Of a DNA stretch of 14,312 bases, positions 5,043-12,991 are shown one piece after another (the first letter of the stretch is position 1; each line of letters opens with the position of its first letter). The stretch lies in assembly GCA_020341875.1 (NCBI GenBank), contig CP070839.1:391935-406246 (forward strand), read 5' to 3'. The position numbers and the translations under genes are program-made. Below the pieces are notes generated by a model. That model had not been told where the DNA came from. It was given only the letters and a program-made list of their open reading frames with translations, and made no database searches. The DNA is from Candidatus Zixiibacteriota bacterium. Lineage in GTDB: Bacteria > Zixibacteria > MSB-5A5 > SM1-73.

Positions 5043-5636
5043 TTAGCGGGCCGGTGGGTCTCCACCTCTGTAGAGATAGTTGACCAGGTAAACTATATCC
5101 GCCACGTTCACGACGGAATCACGGGTGGCATCTCCGGCCTCAGGTGGACAAGGCTCAGCGCCTCCTCTGTAGAGATAGTTCACCAGATACACGATGTCAG
5201 CCACATTGACTAATCCGTCGGCAGTGGCGTCGCCAGGCTTCACGTGAGAAGCGTGGACAAAACCAGCTCCCATCCCCCAGTTGGCACTCTCGGAGAGGCC
5301 AGCAGCGGAAGGCTGACCTCCGGAGTTGACCGGAATCCTGTAATTATCCGACTCCGATTCTCCTCCGAGCCCATCCAGAACGTCAGTTACCAACTTGTAT
5401 CCCTGGCGGGAAGGTGTGAACGGTGCTGTCTGGGGGAAGCTCGTCTGCCTGCCCTGGATCTCAGAAGCTCCAGGGACGACCTGCTTCGGCTCTGCTTTGT
5501 CCTTCAATTGAACCGAGGCTGCCTTTTGCTCGACTTTCTTGGGCTGAAGCTCTTTATTCGATTGAGCGTGCACTCCAAGCACCGCAGTGAACGCGATGGC
5601 CACGATAAGTGTCACGCTCAATTTGATCTTATTCAT
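5043..5636 (-). CDS. Secreted 197-residue protein with dockerin-like pair
   Basis: The signal peptide spans 1-25 (cleavage expected after VHA). A Lys/Gln/Pro-rich low-complexity stretch covers about 27-75. A short segment, SDNYRIPVNSGGQPS...ESANWGMGAGFV (96-127), resembles a spacer common in FCB-group secreted proteins. Two near-identical dockerin-like repeats follow (134-197, each GDAT.D..VNVADIVYLVNYLYRGG). The calcium-binding positions are D136, D140, N144, D147 and D169, D173, N177, D180. The ATG follows AGGAG. The protein has no catalytic domain and could be a small adaptor, anchor or carrier using the dockerin part. The gene lies 69 bases after the 5706-7163 gene, so they may be partly co-transcribed, although a weak terminator lies between. 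Function unknown. Confidence 0.85.
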   Translation of the reverse strand: MNKIKLSVTLIVAIAFTAVLGVHAQSNKELQPKKVEQKAASVQLKDKAEPKQVVPGASEIQGRQTSFPQTAPFTPSRQGYKLVTDVLDGLGGESESDNYRIPVNSGGQPSAAGLSESANWGMGAGFVHASHVKPGDATADGLVNVADIVYLVNYLYRGGAEPCPPEAGDATRDSVVNVADIVYLVNYLYRGGDPPAR

Positions 5637-5682
5637 TTTTGCTTTCTCCTTCTAAGTCATTTTCCCCTTTTCCGTAGAAGAA

Positions 5683-5707
5683 AAGTGACACGTGCAGGGT
5701 GTCGCTT
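5683..5707 (-). terminator. Hairpin overlapping the stop codon of the 5706-7163 gene
   Basis: On the minus strand AAGCGACAC and GTGTCACTT pair with one mismatch around CCTGCAC, followed by TTCTTC. The left arm includes two bases of the TAA stop. It could attenuate read-through into the dockerin gene downstream. Confidence 0.4.
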
Positions 5708-7163
5708 ATCTTAACTCTGCTTCCCTCTCCATGTTTTCCTGTTTCATTTTGGCTCTTTCCTGCTCAAGCTCGGACTGAAATCTCTCCTGCTCCGCCGCTA
5801 CCTCTTCCGGGGTGGGACCTCCCATCTTGGCCAGCCTGATATTCTCATATCCTTTTCTCTTGGCAACGATGCGATAGCTGAAAGTCAAATTAGAGCTACC
5901 ACCTTTCAGCTCTCTGACCTCAAATGAATTTGGAGTCTTGTTGACGACGTACAAACCGTTACAATCCGCGCCAGGAGTGAGGAAAACGTGATAAGTGATG
6001 TTGGTGTTTACGGTCTGGGAGAAAAGCGGATCCAGACCGACGACCGTTCTTCCGTCCACCAATTGGCCTTCTCCAAAATCCTCAAACCAGTTCTCCGGAG
6101 ATTCCTGAGAGTAAAGAAGACGGTATTCACCATTATCTACTTTGACTGCTGCGCTCTTGCCACCCAAGACTATCAAAGTATCGGTGATCAAAACCCTCCC
6201 CGAGAAATATCCAGCATACCCGTTTGAAACAGGTGCAGTAGAAAGAACTCCGTATTTTGACCCGGTCCCTGAATCATGAACATAAAAATGCCCACCGACA
6301 GCTTGGCCTGAGGAGGAATTGACGGCCTCACCCTGGATACCATAGGCAATGCCTGTGGAAGTATTGGAGGCAAAACCATAGGACCCGTGAGTGGAGGCAG
6401 AAGAGGAACCATAACTTTGTGCCCGGACTCCGTAATGGATTCCTGTCCCGTCATCATTGGCAGCAAAAGATCCGGCATAGACCCCGCCTGAGGAGTAATT
6501 ACGAGCAGAAACTAATGCGCCAAAAGTGGCATCGGGAGAGACACCATAACCAGAAACCAGAATTCCAGAATTTGTTCCTGTCTGTGTCGCGGACGAATCG
6601 GTCATAAAGTATCCGCCATAAGAAGCACCATCCGAGTTCTTTGCCCGGCCCTCAATCCCAATATTAGCGGCGGCATAACTTCCAAAGGCCTTGCCTAAAA
6701 AGGCTGTGTGATCAGAGCTTTCGACACTATCCGGTCCCTCGACATTCACGAATCTGTCGTCGCAGTCAGAGCAGTCTACGGCGCCGGCCCGGTAAGCATA
6801 AGCCACGCTCACCATAGGCTTCAGAGGGCTCATCTCCGCATCGGATTCCACCTGAACACCTAAATACTTGGCACTTCCATCAAAGATCGAAGCCGGTAAC
6901 GGACTAACACTTCCCAAAAGAACATTGAATATCCCGTCTTTGACCTCCACCTGTGGTTGGGTCTCACTCCACTCCCACAAGGTGCCGGACTCGTCTGCAT
7001 AGATGGTAAAGGTCATCTGGACCGTGTCGTTAAGACAACCACCTGAGGAGGTGGTCAGCTTACCCTGATAATTGATACTGTCGGGGACGTCTGCAGATGA
7101 AACAGAGGCAAAGAAGAACATTACCATCCCCACCACCAGAAAAACAAAGCTTTTGCGTACCAT
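5706..7163 (-). CDS. Secreted tail-fibre-like protein, INYQG N-terminal domain
   Basis: This is a 485-residue protein. The ATG at 7163 is chosen because AAAGGAG lies seven bases upstream and a signal peptide follows at once (1-24). An in-frame GTG at 7247 would add 28 residues with no signal. Residues about 28-125 are the DSINYQGKLT...DGIFNVLLG domain, also seen in the gene at 13152. About 155-325 is a Gly/Ser/Tyr-rich repeat region with recurring Y.G.F and GTG..YG phrases, like trimeric fibre shafts. About 335-440 is a recognisable C-terminal domain with ESPENWFEDFG, YHVFLTPGADCNGLYVVNK and SYRIVAKRK. Residues 451-485 are a charged, Glu/Gln-rich predicted coiled coil. There is no dockerin. 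It is probably a surface or extracellular fibre protein. The ligand is unknown. Confidence 0.85.
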   Translation of the reverse strand: MVRKSFVFLVVGMVMFFFASVSSADVPDSINYQGKLTTSSGGCLNDTVQMTFTIYADESGTLWEWSETQPQVEVKDGIFNVLLGSVSPLPASIFDGSAKYLGVQVESDAEMSPLKPMVSVAYAYRAGAVDCSDCDDRFVNVEGPDSVESSDHTAFLGKAFGSYAAANIGIEGRAKNSDGASYGGYFMTDSSATQTGTNSGILVSGYGVSPDATFGALVSARNYSSGGVYAGSFAANDDGTGIHYGVRAQSYGSSSASTHGSYGFASNTSTGIAYGIQGEAVNSSSGQAVGGHFYVHDSGTGSKYGVLSTAPVSNGYAGYFSGRVLITDTLIVLGGKSAAVKVDNGEYRLLYSQESPENWFEDFGEGQLVDGRTVVGLDPLFSQTVNTNITYHVFLTPGADCNGLYVVNKTPNSFEVRELKGGSSNLTFSYRIVAKRKGYENIRLAKMGGPTPEEVAAEQERFQSELEQERAKMKQENMEREAELR

Positions 7164-7512
7164 GATGTTGCTCCTTTCATCCAAAGGAAAAGGTAAACGT
7201 TCCAGTGAACACAACATCCCCCTCCTTGGGAAGTTGTTATCTATCACACTGTGGTTTCCACCTCCTTAAGAAAAGGGTTCGAGTACCCAAGATGGACTGC
7301 TGACTGCCATCCGACTGATGTGCTGTAGCGCCTAGACGAGAATCCTCCATTGTTTGTTGAGTAGGCACAGGCAAACGTTTAGACCAGAACGCGAGGCTGC
7401 GTATCAGTTTCTCCGCTTAGCTCATTCATCGACGCTTCTTCTCAGAACGGGCTTCGATCGACCAAGGGTAAGGCCTAGAATATATATCTTCGTGACAAGG
7501 GTAAACAGCCAT

Positions 7513-7533
7513 CTCGCCTTGTGAAGTGGCGAG
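7513..7533. other. Perfect 6-bp inverted repeat in the 5706-7163 leader
   Basis: CTCGCC and GGCGAG flank a 9-base spacer. It lies about 20 bases downstream of the possible leftward -10 element and could be an operator or a leader hairpin. No regulator can be named. Confidence 0.25.
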
Positions 7534-7550
7534 TCATGTTTTATACAATC

Positions 7551-7578
7551 AAGATACAATGGCCTCCGACAAAGTCAA
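7551..7578 (-). promoter_or_regulatory. Possible promoter for the 5706-7163 gene
   Basis: On the minus strand TTGACT (7578-7573) is followed after 16 bases by TATCTT (7556-7551). The leader would be about 380 bases, which is long, so another promoter nearer the gene is possible. Confidence 0.3.
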
Positions 7579-7787
7579 GCCTTTTAGATGAAAGGGACAA
7601 TACGGATTCCTCTGTGTAATCAAAGAGGAAGGGAGACACCCTCCACCAGGGGGGTCGCATCGAAGAGTGAATGGCCCGGTCGGAATATCGGAAAAGCATT
7701 GTCCCCTCAAAGGGAGGCCCACCCGCCCCCCAGGACCCTGCTCATAGGATCAGATATGGCCAAAGAAAAGTCTGCGGCATTTTGGGA

Positions 7788-7822
7788 AAGCTCCTCCTGC
7801 TTGAGTGGGAGGGGGCTTTTTT
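7788..7822 (+). terminator. Terminator-like hairpin (repeat copy B)
   Basis: AAGCTCCTCC pairs with GGGAGGGGGCTT (one bulge and one wobble) around TGCTTGAGT, followed by six T. The stem and loop resemble copies A, C and D, but the first TCGGG/CCCGA hairpin is not preserved. No plus-strand gene is evident upstream within 500 bases. Confidence 0.6.
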
Positions 7823-7941
7823 CGTCCAACATCGAAGCAGTCACTCCGCTGGCCCTGCAGGTTGACCGGGCGACCGATAGGGGCCGCAAAGAATTCGAGA
7901 CCTCAGAGAGAGATCGCACGTGATGGTGGAAGTCCCTACAA

Positions 7942-7958
7942 GTAAACTGGGCGTTTAC
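7942..7958. promoter_or_regulatory. Inverted repeat upstream of the 8004-8032 promoter
   Basis: GTAAAC and GTTTAC flank TGGGC, 45 bases upstream of the -35 element. It could be an operator for the LVIVD gene. Evidence is limited to symmetry and position. Confidence 0.25.
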
Positions 7959-8003
7959 GGGAATGTCTCCAGCGTGAGGTAGCACGTGAACTTCGGTTTT
8001 GGC

Positions 8004-8032
8004 TTGACAGAACGCCTGTTTTGATATATATT
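8004..8032 (+). promoter_or_regulatory. Near-consensus sigma70 promoter upstream of the first LVIVD gene
   Basis: TTGACA (8004-8009), exactly 17 bases, then TATATT (8027-8032), followed by an AT-rich start region. Transcription would begin near 8039 and give a leader of about 385 bases that passes through the VCBS remnant. It may originally have served that lost gene. Confidence 0.7.
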
Positions 8033-8167
8033 AACATACAGAGGATCGAATACGTCTTTGGCAGAGACCTAAGAATCAGAAGCTTAATCTGTGGCAGCCT
8101 GAAGGGTCGGCCCGTGGGGACTTTCACTTACTTCCAGGGGCTCAGGCTGCAAGAGCTCTCTGCTTGT

Positions 8168-8287
8168 GGGCTGTTTGACATACAGATCGTGATCACCCAC
8201 CGGAGTGACGGTGACGGTCTCTCGGTTCTGTTGAACAACGGAGATGCCACTTTCATTCGTGATTCGAGGTGGGTTACTAAACAATGA
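8168..8287 (+). pseudogene. Remnant of a VCBS/FG-GAP repeat protein gene
   Basis: One frame reads DIQIVITHRSDGDGLSVLLN followed by NGDATF, matching the core of the VCBS (FG-GAP-like) repeat, in which DL.VA....D.VSVLLNNGDGTF forms one beta-propeller blade. The frame reaches a TGA 14 codons after the F. Upstream the frame has no ribosome-binding site or signal peptide and its only early start overlaps the -10 element of the promoter. Such repeats normally occur several in a row in secreted proteins. Only one blade is visible, so this is probably a decayed gene end. Confidence 0.55.
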
Positions 8288-8425
8288 CAAGATCGCACTG
8301 ATGCGGAGATTCCCTTGGCTTTCGATCTGGCGAGGATTAGCTTTGTTCTAGTGCCGACGCAGAAGGGATCGGCCGAATCTCGTGTCGTCTTGCCGAAACA
8401 ACTGACTCCATTTCCGGAGGATTCA

Positions 8426-10453
8426 ATGACAAAGCATGGCTGCTTCCTGAGCTTGATGTTGGCTGCGTGCATTATATTTCTTTTGTCTCCACCGGTTCTC
8501 TCGAACGACGTCAACTATGTCTCCAGCATTCTCTGGACCGATGCAGAAGATGTTCAGGTGGTCGGAGATTATGCATATTGTGCTTTTCGCAACGGTCTGA
8601 TGATTTTTGACGTCTCCGATCCGGCCAATCCATCTTTTGCAGGCAGGTTTTATCTTGTGGGAAAGGGAAAAGGAATCTTTGTAGAGGATGGATTTGCCTA
8701 TCTGGCTGACGATTTTTCGGGGCTGGTGATCCTGGACGTGAGCAACCCAGCCGATCCGGATTCGGTAGGTGATTACACTGCAGGTGGGGGAGTTTCAGAT
8801 GTTTTTGTTCAGGACACCATAGCCTATGTGGCTTGTGGTTCCAGTGGTTTGCAGATAATCAACGTCAAGGATCCAGCCAATCCAAGTTGGGTTGGGGAGC
8901 ACGGCACCCACGTTTATGGTATTTTTGTCCTGGACACTTTAGCCTACGCGTCCAGGAGCAATCTTGGTTTTCAGATAATCGATATCAGTGATCCAGCTAG
9001 TCCAGACTCTATCGGCAGCTATGATACCCCCGGCTCTGTCCGGCGCATCTTTGCCAAGGACAGCTTAGCCTATGTGGCTGATGGGACCGAGGGTCTGTTG
9101 ATCGTCAACGTAAGCGACCCTGCCGATCCAGATTCGATTGGCAGTTACGATACTCCTAGTGGTGCTCGGGATGTTTTTGTACAGGACAACATAGCCTATG
9201 TGGCGGATCATAGTAACGGTCTGCAGATCTTCAACGTAAGTGACCCCACCGACCCAGATTCGATTGGGAATTACAACACCCCAGGTCGGGCTTACGGTGT
9301 TTTTGTGATGGACAGTTTAGCCTACGTGGCTGATGAAGTTGGCGGTCTGCAGGTAATCTTGATCAGTGATCCGGCCAATGCGGATTTCTTCAGTAGTTCT
9401 GATAGCCCGGGTGAAATCAGGAGCGTTTCTGTAAAGGATGGTTTAGCCTATGTGGCCACTTCGCACACGGGTATGAAGATAGTGAATATCAGCGATCCTG
9501 CCAATCCGGATGTGATTGGCGGTTACGACACTCCGAATTATGCCACGGATGTTTTTGTTCAGGATAGTCTAGCCTATGTGGCTGATCAATCGAGTGGTCT
9601 GCAGATTGTCAGTGTTTCTGATCCAGCCAATCCGGATTCAATTGGTGGTTACAATACTCCAAGTTATGCTGATGCTGTTTTTGTCCGGGACAGCTTAGCC
9701 TACGTGGCTGACGGAGGGAGTGGTCTGCAGATAATCAATGTGAAGGATCCAGCTAATCCGAGTTGGATTGGTGGCTACGCAACCCCGGATTGGGCTGATG
9801 CAATTATGGTCCAGGACAGCTTAGCCTACGTGGCTCTTGATGATAGTGGTTTCCACATAGTGAATGTCTCTGATCCGGCAAACCCGGATTTTGTCGGAAG
9901 TTATGATACTCCTGGTAGAGTCAAGTCTCTGTTCGTCGAGGATAGCCTGGTCTATCTGACCGACAGAGCTGCAGGATTGCTCATCTTCAACGTGAACGAT
10001 CCAACGAACCCAGATTCTATCGGTTACCACGGCCAGTCTGACGCCTACAGTGTTTTTGTGCAGGACAGTGTCGCCTATCTGACTTCCCATTCGTATGGAG
10101 TGCATACAGTAAATGTCTCTGATCCTGCGAATCCGTTCCTGGTTGAAAGTTACCTCACCCCTGGAAATTCTGTGGACGTTTTTGCTGACGGAGAATACGT
10201 GTATGCTGCGGACAGATACTCGCTGCTGATTTTCCAGACGAGTTATTTCTCGGGTGAGAGAGGAGACGTTAACGGCGATGGTGCCATAAACGTCGGAGAC
10301 GTGATTCATCTGGTGAATTTCCTTTACAGAGATGGTCCTCTTCCCGTTCCTGCTTGGGCTGGAGATTTCGACTGCGACGGTGCAACTAACGTGGGAGACG
10401 TGGTTCAGCTTGTGAACTATCTCTACAGGGACGGACCTCCGCCACCCTGCTAA
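8426..10453 (+). CDS. Secreted LVIVD-repeat beta-propeller protein with dockerin-like pair (paralogue 1)
   Basis: This is a 675-residue protein. The ATG is preceded by GGAGG with five bases of spacing, and a signal peptide follows (1-26). An LAAC at 12-15 resembles a lipobox but sits inside the hydrophobic core. From about residue 28 to 605 there are 14 repeats of about 42 residues (13 full, last partial), each of the type SIGSYDTPG...VFVQDSLAYVAD, then ..GLQIINVSDPANPD. These are LVIVD repeats, which fold as propeller blades, so 14 would suit two seven-bladed propellers. Residues 610-675 are two dockerin-like loops (GDVNGDGAINVGD, GDFDCDGATNVGD), and the protein ends in Cys. A strong terminator follows at 10485-10517. 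The family is generally non-enzymatic and surface-bound. The ligand is unknown. Confidence 0.92.
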   Translation: MTKHGCFLSLMLAACIIFLLSPPVLSNDVNYVSSILWTDAEDVQVVGDYAYCAFRNGLMIFDVSDPANPSFAGRFYLVGKGKGIFVEDGFAYLADDFSGLVILDVSNPADPDSVGDYTAGGGVSDVFVQDTIAYVACGSSGLQIINVKDPANPSWVGEHGTHVYGIFVLDTLAYASRSNLGFQIIDISDPASPDSIGSYDTPGSVRRIFAKDSLAYVADGTEGLLIVNVSDPADPDSIGSYDTPSGARDVFVQDNIAYVADHSNGLQIFNVSDPTDPDSIGNYNTPGRAYGVFVMDSLAYVADEVGGLQVILISDPANADFFSSSDSPGEIRSVSVKDGLAYVATSHTGMKIVNISDPANPDVIGGYDTPNYATDVFVQDSLAYVADQSSGLQIVSVSDPANPDSIGGYNTPSYADAVFVRDSLAYVADGGSGLQIINVKDPANPSWIGGYATPDWADAIMVQDSLAYVALDDSGFHIVNVSDPANPDFVGSYDTPGRVKSLFVEDSLVYLTDRAAGLLIFNVNDPTNPDSIGYHGQSDAYSVFVQDSVAYLTSHSYGVHTVNVSDPANPFLVESYLTPGNSVDVFADGEYVYAADRYSLLIFQTSYFSGERGDVNGDGAINVGDVIHLVNFLYRDGPLPVPAWAGDFDCDGATNVGDVVQLVNYLYRDGPPPPC

Positions 10454-10484
10454 TGATCGAGCTTATGTGGAAATTCTGGGAACG

Positions 10485-10517
10485 GGCCGAATCTCCTCCG
10501 GGGTTCGGCCTTTTTTT
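10485..10517 (+). terminator. Intrinsic terminator of the first LVIVD gene
   Basis: GGCCGAA and TTCGGCC form a perfect 7-bp stem around a 12-base loop, followed at once by seven T. It lies 31 bases past the stop codon. The stem and flanking bases are conserved after paralogue 2 (12906-12929), where the T-run is lost. Confidence 0.92.
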
Positions 10518-10519
10518 CG

Positions 10520-10566
10520 TCGGGCTGACTGCCCGAAGGGCCCTTCAGCTGGAGCGGGAGGGGGCT
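10520..10566 (+). repeat. Two-hairpin terminator-like repeat (copy C)
   Basis: TCGGG/CCCGA (10520-10536) is followed by an imperfect CCCTTC/GGAGGG stem with GGGGCTTTT after it. It lies three bases after the T-run of the preceding terminator, so it is a backup terminator or an independent repeat. It is the copy with the weakest second stem. Confidence 0.6.
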
Positions 10567-10599
10567 TTTGCATTCAGTCGTCACACGGTGGGAATCTTC

Positions 10600-10627
10600 T
10601 TGCTTTTGCCTAAGAAAGTGCTATACT
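10600..10627 (+). promoter_or_regulatory. Promoter for the second LVIVD gene
   Basis: TTGCTT (10600-10605), 16 bases, then TATACT (10622-10627). A start near 10634 would give a leader of about 77 bases to the GTG. It lies downstream of both terminators, so the paralogue has its own transcription. Confidence 0.5.
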
Positions 10628-10710
10628 GAAACTACGATCACGTTCTGGAATAATGGGTCCGAGAACGTGAGACGCTAAACTCTTCTAATCGGCTGGAATC
10701 GGAGGTTTCT

Positions 10711-12873
10711 GTGAGCTTATCTAAGGTTTTAATCTCAGTGGTCCCTCCTCTCCTTTTTGTTCCCCTTGTCTTTGTCGTTTGCCTGGCAGGAAGCTGGGAT
10801 CAGGGTGGCGAATTCGCCAGACTCAGAATGATGGAAGAGCAGGGCAATCCGTTTCTCTCGGAAACATGGGGAACGCAGGAACCAGACGCGAGAGGTTCAG
10901 TCTCTCTCTTACCGGATGCAAACGTAAGCTATGTCTCCAGCATCCTCTGGACTCAGGTGAAGGACGTTTACGTGGTCGATGATACCGCCTACTGCTCCTT
11001 TGTCAACGGTCTGGTGATAGTTGATGTATCCGATTCCACCAGTCCTTCCTTTGTAGGTAGTTTTTACCTTCCCGGAGGGGGAGAGGGTATCTTCGTCAAG
11101 GACCATCACGTTTATTTGGCTGACGGAGATGGGGGCCTGGTCATGTTCGACGTGGCCGACCCGGTCAACCCGGACTCGGTTGGCAATTATGCGACTCCAG
11201 GGAAAGCCTATGACGTCTTGGTGATAGACAGCTTGGCTTATTTGGTCGACGGTAACATGGGCTTGCAGATACTGAGCATCAATGATCCGGCCAATCCCTA
11301 TCTGGTTGGCAGCTACGATACTAAAGGTAGTCCTCGCGGTGTCTTCGTTCAAGACAGTTTGGCATTTGTAGCCGATTACACCAAGGGTCTGACGATAATC
11401 AACGTTAAGGACCCAGCTAGTCCAGATTCTGTGGGCAGCTATGATACCCCGGGCTATGCCCGCGGCGTTTTTGCGGACGACAGCTTAGCCTACGTGGCCG
11501 ATGCAAATAAGGGTCTAATGATAATCAATATTAAGGATCCGGCCAATCCGGATTCAGTCGGCAGTCTGGATACTCCGGGCCAAGCCTACGGTATATACGT
11601 TCAGGACAGCCTGGCCTATGTGGCAGATTATAACGCGGGTCTGAATGTGATCAATATCGGTGATCCAACCAGTCCATACTCGACGGACAGCTACAACACT
11701 TACGGTCCCTCTAACGATGTTTTCATTCAGGGCAGCCTGGCCTACGTAGCTGACGGTCACGGTGGTCTGTACATAATCGATGTAGACGATCCGGCTGATC
11801 TGGGTCTGATCGGCAACTACGACACCCCGCAGGCCATCTACAGCGTTCTTCTTCAGGATGGTCTGGCCCATGTGGCCAATAGTCAAGATGGCCTAACCAT
11901 AATCAACGTCGAAGATCCGGCGAATCCGGATTCAATCGGCAGGGCCGATACCCAATCCAGGGCTTATGATGTTTTTGTGCAGGACAGCTTAGCTTATGTG
12001 GCTGACAATAATGGTGGTTTGCAGATAATCAGTATTAAAGATCCAACCAGCCCATATTCGGTCGGTGAACACGATACCCCGCATTGGGCCAATGGCGTTT
12101 TTGTTCAAGACAGCCTGGCCTATTTGGCTGTCAGTAACATTGACTTACTGGTCTATGATGTTAGTGACCCGGCCAATCCGGATTCGATCGGCATCTACGA
12201 CAACGCCGGATATGGTCACGATGTTTTTGTGCAGGACAGTTTAGCCTATGTGGCTGATTGGAACAGTGGGTTGCTGATACTTAATATGAAGAATCCAGCC
12301 AATCCGGACTCGATCGGCAGCTATGATACGCCGGGCACTGCTTACGATGTTTTTGTAGTGGATGGCCTGGCCTACGTGGCTGACTACAACTGGGGGTTAC
12401 AGATAATCAACGTGAAAGATCCAACGAACCCGGATTCAATTGGCAGTTTCAATACTCCTGGTTTCACCAGAGAAGTCCATGTTGTGGACACTCTGGCTTA
12501 TCTGGCTGACGACTGGGCGGGGCTGCAGATCGTAAACGTTAGCGATCCGACTAATCCGGTCCTGATTGGCAACTATAACACCCCCGGCCTGGCTAATGGC
12601 CTCTTTGTTGGTAATGGATACGTGTATGTGGCAGACCTTTACTCTTTGATCGTGTTGGAGACGCCGTTTGTTAGTGGGAGAGGAGACGTTAACGGCGACG
12701 GCGCCATAAACGTCGGAGACGTGATTCATCTGGTGAACGTCCTGTACAGAGATGGTCCTCCTCCCATCCCTGCGTGGGCCGGAGATTTCGACTGCGACGG
12801 TACCACCAACGTTGGAGACGTGGTTCAGCTTGTAAACTATCTCTATAGAGACGGACCGCCGCCACCCTGTTAG
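10711..12873 (+). CDS. Secreted LVIVD-repeat beta-propeller protein with dockerin-like pair (paralogue 2)
   Basis: This is a 720-residue protein starting at GTG, with GGAGG ten bases before it and a signal-like hydrophobic segment (about 5-27). Residues 28-71 are a linker lacking in paralogue 1. From 72 to about 650 there are 14 LVIVD repeats of about 42 residues (13 full, last partial), with VFVQDSLAYVAD and GLQIINVKDPANPD phrases. Dockerin-like loops occupy 656-720 and the chain ends in Cys. Both paralogues open the repeat region with VSSILWT and share an almost identical dockerin part, while the internal repeats have diverged. This fits an old tandem duplication with the ends held constant or converted. 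The 14-blade count is kept despite the divergence, so the number itself is probably under selection. Ligand and surface partner are unknown. Confidence 0.92.
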   Translation: MSLSKVLISVVPPLLFVPLVFVVCLAGSWDQGGEFARLRMMEEQGNPFLSETWGTQEPDARGSVSLLPDANVSYVSSILWTQVKDVYVVDDTAYCSFVNGLVIVDVSDSTSPSFVGSFYLPGGGEGIFVKDHHVYLADGDGGLVMFDVADPVNPDSVGNYATPGKAYDVLVIDSLAYLVDGNMGLQILSINDPANPYLVGSYDTKGSPRGVFVQDSLAFVADYTKGLTIINVKDPASPDSVGSYDTPGYARGVFADDSLAYVADANKGLMIINIKDPANPDSVGSLDTPGQAYGIYVQDSLAYVADYNAGLNVINIGDPTSPYSTDSYNTYGPSNDVFIQGSLAYVADGHGGLYIIDVDDPADLGLIGNYDTPQAIYSVLLQDGLAHVANSQDGLTIINVEDPANPDSIGRADTQSRAYDVFVQDSLAYVADNNGGLQIISIKDPTSPYSVGEHDTPHWANGVFVQDSLAYLAVSNIDLLVYDVSDPANPDSIGIYDNAGYGHDVFVQDSLAYVADWNSGLLILNMKNPANPDSIGSYDTPGTAYDVFVVDGLAYVADYNWGLQIINVKDPTNPDSIGSFNTPGFTREVHVVDTLAYLADDWAGLQIVNVSDPTNPVLIGNYNTPGLANGLFVGNGYVYVADLYSLIVLETPFVSGRGDVNGDGAINVGDVIHLVNVLYRDGPPPIPAWAGDFDCDGTTNVGDVVQLVNYLYRDGPPPPC

Positions 12874-12905
12874 TCATCAAGCTTATGCGGGAATTCCAGG
12901 AACAA

Positions 12906-12929
12906 GCCGAATCTCTCCCGAGGTTCGGC
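12906..12929 (+). terminator. Decayed terminator hairpin after the second LVIVD gene
   Basis: GCCGAA and TTCGGC form the same stem as at 10485-10510, and the bases between stop codon and stem are also similar to those after paralogue 1. The seven-T run is replaced by GTGTGGTG, so termination here should be weak. The next hairpin, copy D, may take over. Confidence 0.65.
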
Positions 12930-12939
12930 CGTGTGGTGA

Positions 12940-12976
12940 GCCCTTCAACTTCGTTCAGGATAAACGCAGTCGAACC
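12940..12976. repeat. REP-like repeat inserted in the 3' region of the second LVIVD gene
   Basis: GCCCTTCAACTTCGTTCAGG followed by ATAAACGCAGTCGAACC is a mildly mutated copy of the dispersed CCCTTCGACTTCGCTCAGG-type palindrome. It lies where paralogue 1 has only a T-run between its two hairpin structures, so it looks like an insertion of roughly 50-60 bases. It belongs to the same repeat family as the ends of the GIY-YIG element at 342-378 and 636-658. Confidence 0.6.
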
Positions 12977-12991
12977 GCTTTTTCTTACTGG

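Larger units (their letters stand above)
7164..8425. other. 1.26-kb divergent intergenic region
   Basis: This gap separates the leftward and rightward secreted-protein genes. It contains, in order: a possible leftward promoter (7551-7578) with a hairpin in its leader; a GC-rich part (7628-7740) with several short G/C hairpins; a plus-strand terminator (7788-7822); an inverted repeat (7942-7958); a strong rightward promoter (8004-8032); and a VCBS-repeat remnant (8168-8287). Open frames here lack a ribosome-binding site and family motifs apart from the remnant. The arrangement suggests a former gene that has decayed. Confidence 0.55.

Noticed and set aside
7164..7247. GTG start adding 28 residues to the tail-fibre-like gene
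   Set aside because: The added stretch is not signal-like, and the ATG at 7163 has a strong ribosome-binding site followed by a typical signal peptide.
7588..7923. 111-residue plus-strand open frame
   Set aside because: It spans the terminator hairpin at 7788-7822, lacks a ribosome-binding site and has no recognisable motif.
8315..8425. TTG start adding 37 residues to the first LVIVD gene
   Set aside because: GGAGG plus ATG at 8426 followed by a signal peptide is far better supported.
8461..8476. Lipobox (LAAC) in the first LVIVD protein
   Set aside because: The cysteine is followed by more hydrophobic residues (IIFLL), so it lies inside the signal core. A normal signal peptidase site after VLS is more likely.
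8480..12650. CRISPR-like regular repeats
   Set aside because: The regular spacing of about 126 bases is coding: it is the 42-residue LVIVD repeat, with the frame open throughout and no short identical repeats.
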